NCBI RefSeq assembly: GCF_030272615.1
Contig: NW_026729332.1
Span: forward strand, 32,195-96,194
DNA length: 64,000 nt
Direction of reading: 5' to 3'
Origin: Cryptomeria japonica
Lineage: Eukaryota; Streptophyta; Pinopsida; Cupressales; Cupressaceae
Shown here: positions 60,163 to 64,000 of the stretch, piece after piece
Layout: each line of letters opens with the position of its first letter
Numbering within the stretch: the first letter of the stretch is position 1
The notes under the pieces: model-generated
Told to the model about the DNA's origin: nothing
Database searches by the model: none
What the model saw: only the letters and a program-made list of their open reading frames with translations
Translations under genes and position numbers: made by a program

Positions 60163-61312
60163 TGTTACTACTTATCAAATTACCATTAGTTTTTGTATTC
60201 AAAGTCATACTATATATTCTAGTCGGTTAGTACTACCGAATCATACAGTCGGTACACATAGAGAAGTCGGTATGGACAGCCTAGTCAGTTACAGAGGAAA
60301 GCAGTCATAGAACGCAGTATACACCGAGCTATCTACTGAGTATCTTTTTATAGCTACCAAGTAGTAAAGATGACACACAAAGTTGACACACACCGAGTGA
60401 AATGTGTTACCAGATACATTGAACCTGGACATGCATATGAAAATGTGTTACAAGATCGAGGCACATCTAACCGTTATTACATTGGAAATTGCACCAAAAG
60501 ATTGTGTATGATTTTGAGATCAATCTAACCAATGAAATATTTTTTTTAGTTATTCATTTGAGGAATCTTGTTTGTAAGATCGAAGCAATGAATTGGATCA
60601 CCATTTTAAGAGATCTATTTATACAACATGAGTGAAGTGTATGTATGCATGAAGGAAGACTGTTACAGAGACACAAAGGTCACCGAGAAGATTTTTAGAG
60701 AACAGTCGAAGAACAGAGTAAATAGAAGGGTTTATCGAGTTACTAAATGGGTTACCGAGGTATGCTATAAGCAAGGTAATCTTATTCTAAGCACATAGAA
60801 TCTGCTATAACATTTCAGATGTAAAGTTGCAGATATTTGTAATGATTTTATTGTAATATTGTGAAGTTGAAAGAGAAACCTTTAACAGGGTAAAAGACTC
60901 TAATCAAGTCTATAAATTGTAAAGCCTCTAACCAGGTGCAGCATTCAGATTAAATGTTGTAAAATCCATTAGCAAGGTAGATCTAATAGATCTTGTTACT
61001 CCTAACAGGGTATGCTATCATAAATAGCTAAAATGTAGCTCTAACCAAGCACTCTTTATTATTGCAGCAGTGAAGTTGTGGGTGCCATCCCCACCGTAGT
61101 TTTTCTCTCTAACCAAGAGTTTCTACATAACCAAAATATATGTGTTATGGAGTGAATCAAGTATGATTGTTATCTATTTGTTTTAACTTTATTTTATGTT
61201 ACTGCACTATTCTGTTTATGCATAACAGTAAAGATATTGTTGAAGAAAAGTTTTGGAGTACGGATTCACCCCTCCCCTCTCAGTACATTAGCTTTCCATA
61301 TTGGGCCTAACA
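60163..61312 (+). repeat. 3' LTR of the 8-kb element
   Basis: Begins tgttactacttatc directly after the purine tract and ends ttgggcctaaca, followed by TTGTA. Same length as the left LTR. Confidence 0.95.
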
Positions 61313-61317
61313 TTGTA

Positions 61318-62400
61318 GACAAAATGAAACTCTCATGAAGAGAAAGGTAGCAAGAAGTAAGTTTTTAACCCATCTAAACTTATACCATTTCCTTTTTACA
61401 TCAGCTAGGTTAGTTCTATGTCTAACCAAACATTTGCAAGGATCCTCTCCCTAAACAATCCTAACTATCTCTTAAGAAAAAAGGAAAATCCCTTTTGTCT
61501 TAGGATATAAAAGCCCCAAACCACATTTTCTTTTGGGTTGAATGTAGTGCATCCATGAAGTAGCTTTAAAACTATCTTTCCCATCCCAATTAGACGACAA
61601 AATTTTACACATGATTTTGGTTAAGTCCTCACATCCCTACTTAGAATGTACCTGACAAGAGAAATAAAACATATGGTAAGTGAGAAATATTCGATTAATG
61701 ACTTGAATTTTGTTACATCCAAAGACAAAAAATTATTTCTCCAATTCCAAAGTTTTTTTTTAGCTTAGCAATGCACCAATTTGACATTTTTGAAAGAGAA
61801 ACATCCAATCCAAAGGGAATACCTTGATATCATCTGATGTGTCCATGCTATAATTGTTTCCATTCTTTAGGAATCCAGTGAAGCACCAAATCAGAATGGA
61901 TCAAGACAAATTCAATTTTGTGATCCGTTATCTTGAAATCAAACATCAAGCAATAAAATTTCAAAACCTCTAGCATATTAGAAGTTCTTATTTTAAAATT
62001 TTGTAGAAATAATATAATATCATCAACAAAATATTAATTAAAGATATCCATGTTGTTAGGGATAGAAATTTCATTTACCAACTTGATTTCATTATATTTT
62101 TATAAATTTTATTCAACAACTTCATTTGATTATTTTTTTGTAGAAAATATATGAGTGCATTAGTAGTGCAAACAAATAAAAAATGGAGCTAAAGGATATC
62201 CCTATCTAACAGAACATTGGAGAAAAAATGGATTAGATAAAGAATTATCAATCACAAACTAAGCCTTAACATATTTGAATAATATTTGAACATGCTTACA
62301 AATTTGAAGGACTAAATCCCAACCACTATAGAATCTTAAGGATAAAGCTCCAACACATTCTATCACAAATTTTTAAATAAATTTTTGAACTTTTTACTTT
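61318..62400 (-). mobile_element. LINE reverse transcriptase part (minus strand)
   Basis: On the minus strand, near 62,200, the text VR-stop-GYPLAPF matches the LINE reverse transcriptase block RQGDPLSPFLF with Asp to Tyr. Near 62,020 YFVDDIIL matches the catalytic FADDxxL box. Near 61,600-61,500 NWDGKDSFKATSWMHYIQPK and CGLGLLYPK match the post-polymerase W...PK..GGLG region. The LINE continues at 53,313 downwards, across the 8-kb insertion. Endonuclease and ORF1 are absent, as in most 5'-truncated LINEs. Stops and frameshifts are common. Confidence 0.82.
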
Positions 62401-63124
62401 TGTTTTATTTTTCTGCAATAAAAAATCTAAGAATACCCTTTTGTAGAGCGCAAAGTCAAGAATCTAGACACATTTATTTTAATGTTTTGATTAATTTTAA
62501 TATGTTTTATTTTTTAAATATTGCAAGTAGGTATTTAAATTTGAGAAGAGGTTAATTTGAAATTAAAAGAAAATTAAATCATATTTAAATATTTTACAAA
62601 ATATATTTTTAACTAGAGGAGAAAATATTTTCCAAAAGGGTATAATTTGTTTTTTGGCAATGATAAACTTAATATACAAAAAGTGACACCTAATGAAAAC
62701 TATCAAATTTAGCTATGTTCGACTTTAAAATGTTATTACGAGGAAAAAATACATCAAAAATTATTTTTTCTTTTTTTCTACACTACATATGCATGTCATT
62801 TATTTGGAAAATTGAAATCACAAAAAAAAAAGTGTGTTTTCATTCCTTTTGGTGACACCGACTAGACCCCCTAATTTTCAACATTTTTCAATAATAAAAA
62901 ATCTGCCTTTAAATATATAAAAAATATCATTTTTTTAATATTCAAAACATAAGAGGCATAAATTTCATGAATATTTAATTGTTTAATAGTATAATAGTAT
63001 AAAATTTGACGTGATGTTTAATTGTTTAATTGTCTAGTCAAGTGTATTGATTTATATTTTAGTAGTAGTGACTAACAATAATTCATTTTCTGAATATGAA
63101 CATTTTATGTAACATTTATCTTAT
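62401..63124. repeat. AT-rich spacer with a fragment of the A-like repeat
   Basis: 62,990-63,120 matches 18,385-18,480 closely ('ctagtcaagtgtattgattt', 'gactaacaataattcatttt', 'gaatatgaacatttta'). The rest is AT-rich with nothing recognised. Confidence 0.55.
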
Positions 63125-63923
63125 CTTCGGTATAGTATCTTGGCCCGATCTCAGAGAAATTATCCTTTTGGAAAAGGATCAACCCTAGTACACAAAAACC
63201 TCAAGCCCCAAAACTAGACAAGCCTATAGAGTTGTGCAACAAAGTTAACATCCAATTTAACAACGATATTGGTGGCTTCATCATCAGTGCTAACCCTCAA
63301 CGGGAAAATAATCAAGAAATCCCCCCTCCTCCCTCAGATCCACGGAGCAGATATAGTCCAAATAAGACAGAACAAAATAACAAATATAGGCATGAGGATC
63401 AAATTCAGAGGGAATTAAGCAATGTCATCGATAACTTAATGGGTAAACTAGTAGAAGAATTTTAGAGGAGGTATACAACGATGCTCTGACAGATGTGGCA
63501 CACAATAATACCAATCTCAATTTAGAGTATGAGCAGACTCCTACCAGAGCCCAGACATTAGGCAATAAGTCAACCTAGGCGTCACCTGAGGAGAACATCT
63601 TAGACTCTCCCAATCTAGAGAACTCTTCTCTTGATGTGGAAGGGTTGAATGAAGAAGAAGAGAGATAATTCATAATCAAATAACTTATCAGTATGCAGCA
63701 AGGAGAAAATAATTTGGCAATGAAGAACAACTAAAACAATATGTGTAATAGAGGCATCCTCCAAGTGGTAGGCGATAAATTGATTCCAGACTGTGGAAAA
63801 TCTACTGCCAAAAAAAGAGGTAGGGAGGCTTTTTTAGACAAGATGAAAATGGATGGGCAAGCGGAGGGGTGGACCAAAATTGCAACTCTGATGGGTCCAG
63901 GAAAGTCCCTCCCTCTCCCCACA
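63125..63923 (+). pseudogene. LINE ORF1 C-terminal part (broken)
   Basis: The region precedes a LINE endonuclease start and so should be ORF1. Readable pieces are DKPIELCNKVNIQFNNDIGG in one frame (63,232-63,465 open) and, after breaks, Glu/Asp-rich text and KRGREAFLDKMKMDGQ near 63,810. ORF1 proteins bind LINE RNA, but no zinc knuckle or RRM can be seen in what remains. Stops near 63,463, 63,578 and 63,666 break it. Confidence 0.5.
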
Positions 63924-63928
63924 ATGGA

Positions 63929-64000
63929 ATAAACATACTAACATGGAATTTTAGGGGCCCAGGGACCCCTAACAAACAACACCTTCTTAAGCGCAGTATA
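63929..64000 (+). pseudogene. LINE ORF2 endonuclease start, cut by the window edge
   Basis: The 24 codons read INILTWNFRGPGTPNKQHLL, matching the first motif of plant LINE endonucleases (usually MNILSWNIRGLG..K). This domain nicks target DNA for target-primed reverse transcription. The start Met is replaced by Ile, or lies slightly upstream. The rest lies beyond 64,000, so whether the element is intact cannot be judged. Confidence 0.75.

Larger units (their letters stand above)
53319..61312 (+). mobile_element. Non-autonomous LTR retrotransposon with gag-like ORF and unknown ORF2
   Basis: Both LTRs are 1,150 bp (53,319-54,468 and 60,163-61,312), begin TGT and end AACA. The target duplication TTGTA is at 53,314-53,318 and 61,313-61,317. 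The primer-binding site ttggtatcagagc begins at 54,470 and the purine tract aaaaggggagat ends at 60,162. The ~5.7-kb interior has an intact zinc-knuckle ORF and a long broken ORF2. No protease, integrase, reverse transcriptase or RNase H motif is readable in it. Known non-autonomous classes such as LARDs and TR-GAGs are the closest fit. It probably depended on enzymes of a relative. Equal, very similar LTRs make it the youngest large insertion here. Confidence 0.93.

Noticed and set aside
59821-60310. Small frames near the 3' end of the 8-kb element
   Set aside because: They span the polypurine tract and LTR start and show no domain; the LTR part recurs at 53,314-53,523 as LTR sequence.

Overview
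This window is repeat-rich, AT-rich nuclear DNA from a land plant. The evidence is leucine-rich-repeat receptor-like protein (RLP) genes of plant type, Ty1-copia and Ty3-gypsy retrotransposons primed by initiator-Met tRNA, and LINE and SINE remnants. The large gene-poor spacing and the style of the RLP C-terminus would fit a gymnosperm such as a conifer, but that is inference. No intact single-copy host gene was found.

Layout. 1-4,683: diverged repeat blocks. 4,684-12,081: a decayed minus-strand Ty3-gypsy chromovirus. 12,082-19,376: more repeat blocks, including a LINE tail and a pair of 147-bp terminal-inverted-repeat units. 19,377-23,883: an internally deleted Ty1-copia element with a TAAAG target duplication. 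24,478-25,150: an RLP fragment. 25,150-31,800: anonymous repeat-derived DNA with a copia-like LTR end and a tRNA-derived SINE. 31,800-37,045: repeat cassette with a small RLP fragment. 38,070-43,268: repeat cassette leading into a nearly full-length RLP pseudogene. 43,753-50,066: a second RLP copy, split by a Ty1-copia element (44,859-49,741). 50,516-53,313: cassette blocks and a LINE. 53,319-61,312: an 8-kb LTR retrotransposon with equal 1,150-bp LTRs and a TTGTA duplication, inserted into that LINE. 63,125-64,000: the 5' part of another LINE, cut by the window edge.

Two larger patterns stand out. First, the non-coding blocks recur in the same order around the RLP remnants (called E, F, RLP, G, B, C, D, A, LINE tail here). 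The window therefore reads as a tandemly duplicated RLP cassette that was later broken up by retrotransposons. Second, the 53.3-61.3 kb element has clean LTRs, primer-binding site and polypurine tract. It encodes no recognisable protease, integrase, reverse transcriptase or RNase H. Instead it has a coiled-coil protein with five zinc knuckles and a long second reading frame of unknown function. It is probably a non-autonomous retrotransposon and is the best candidate here for something not well described.

Almost every coding region is broken by stops or frameshifts. The exception is the zinc-knuckle ORF of the 8-kb element. The RLPs look like pseudogenes, although single-base frameshifts could also be assembly errors.
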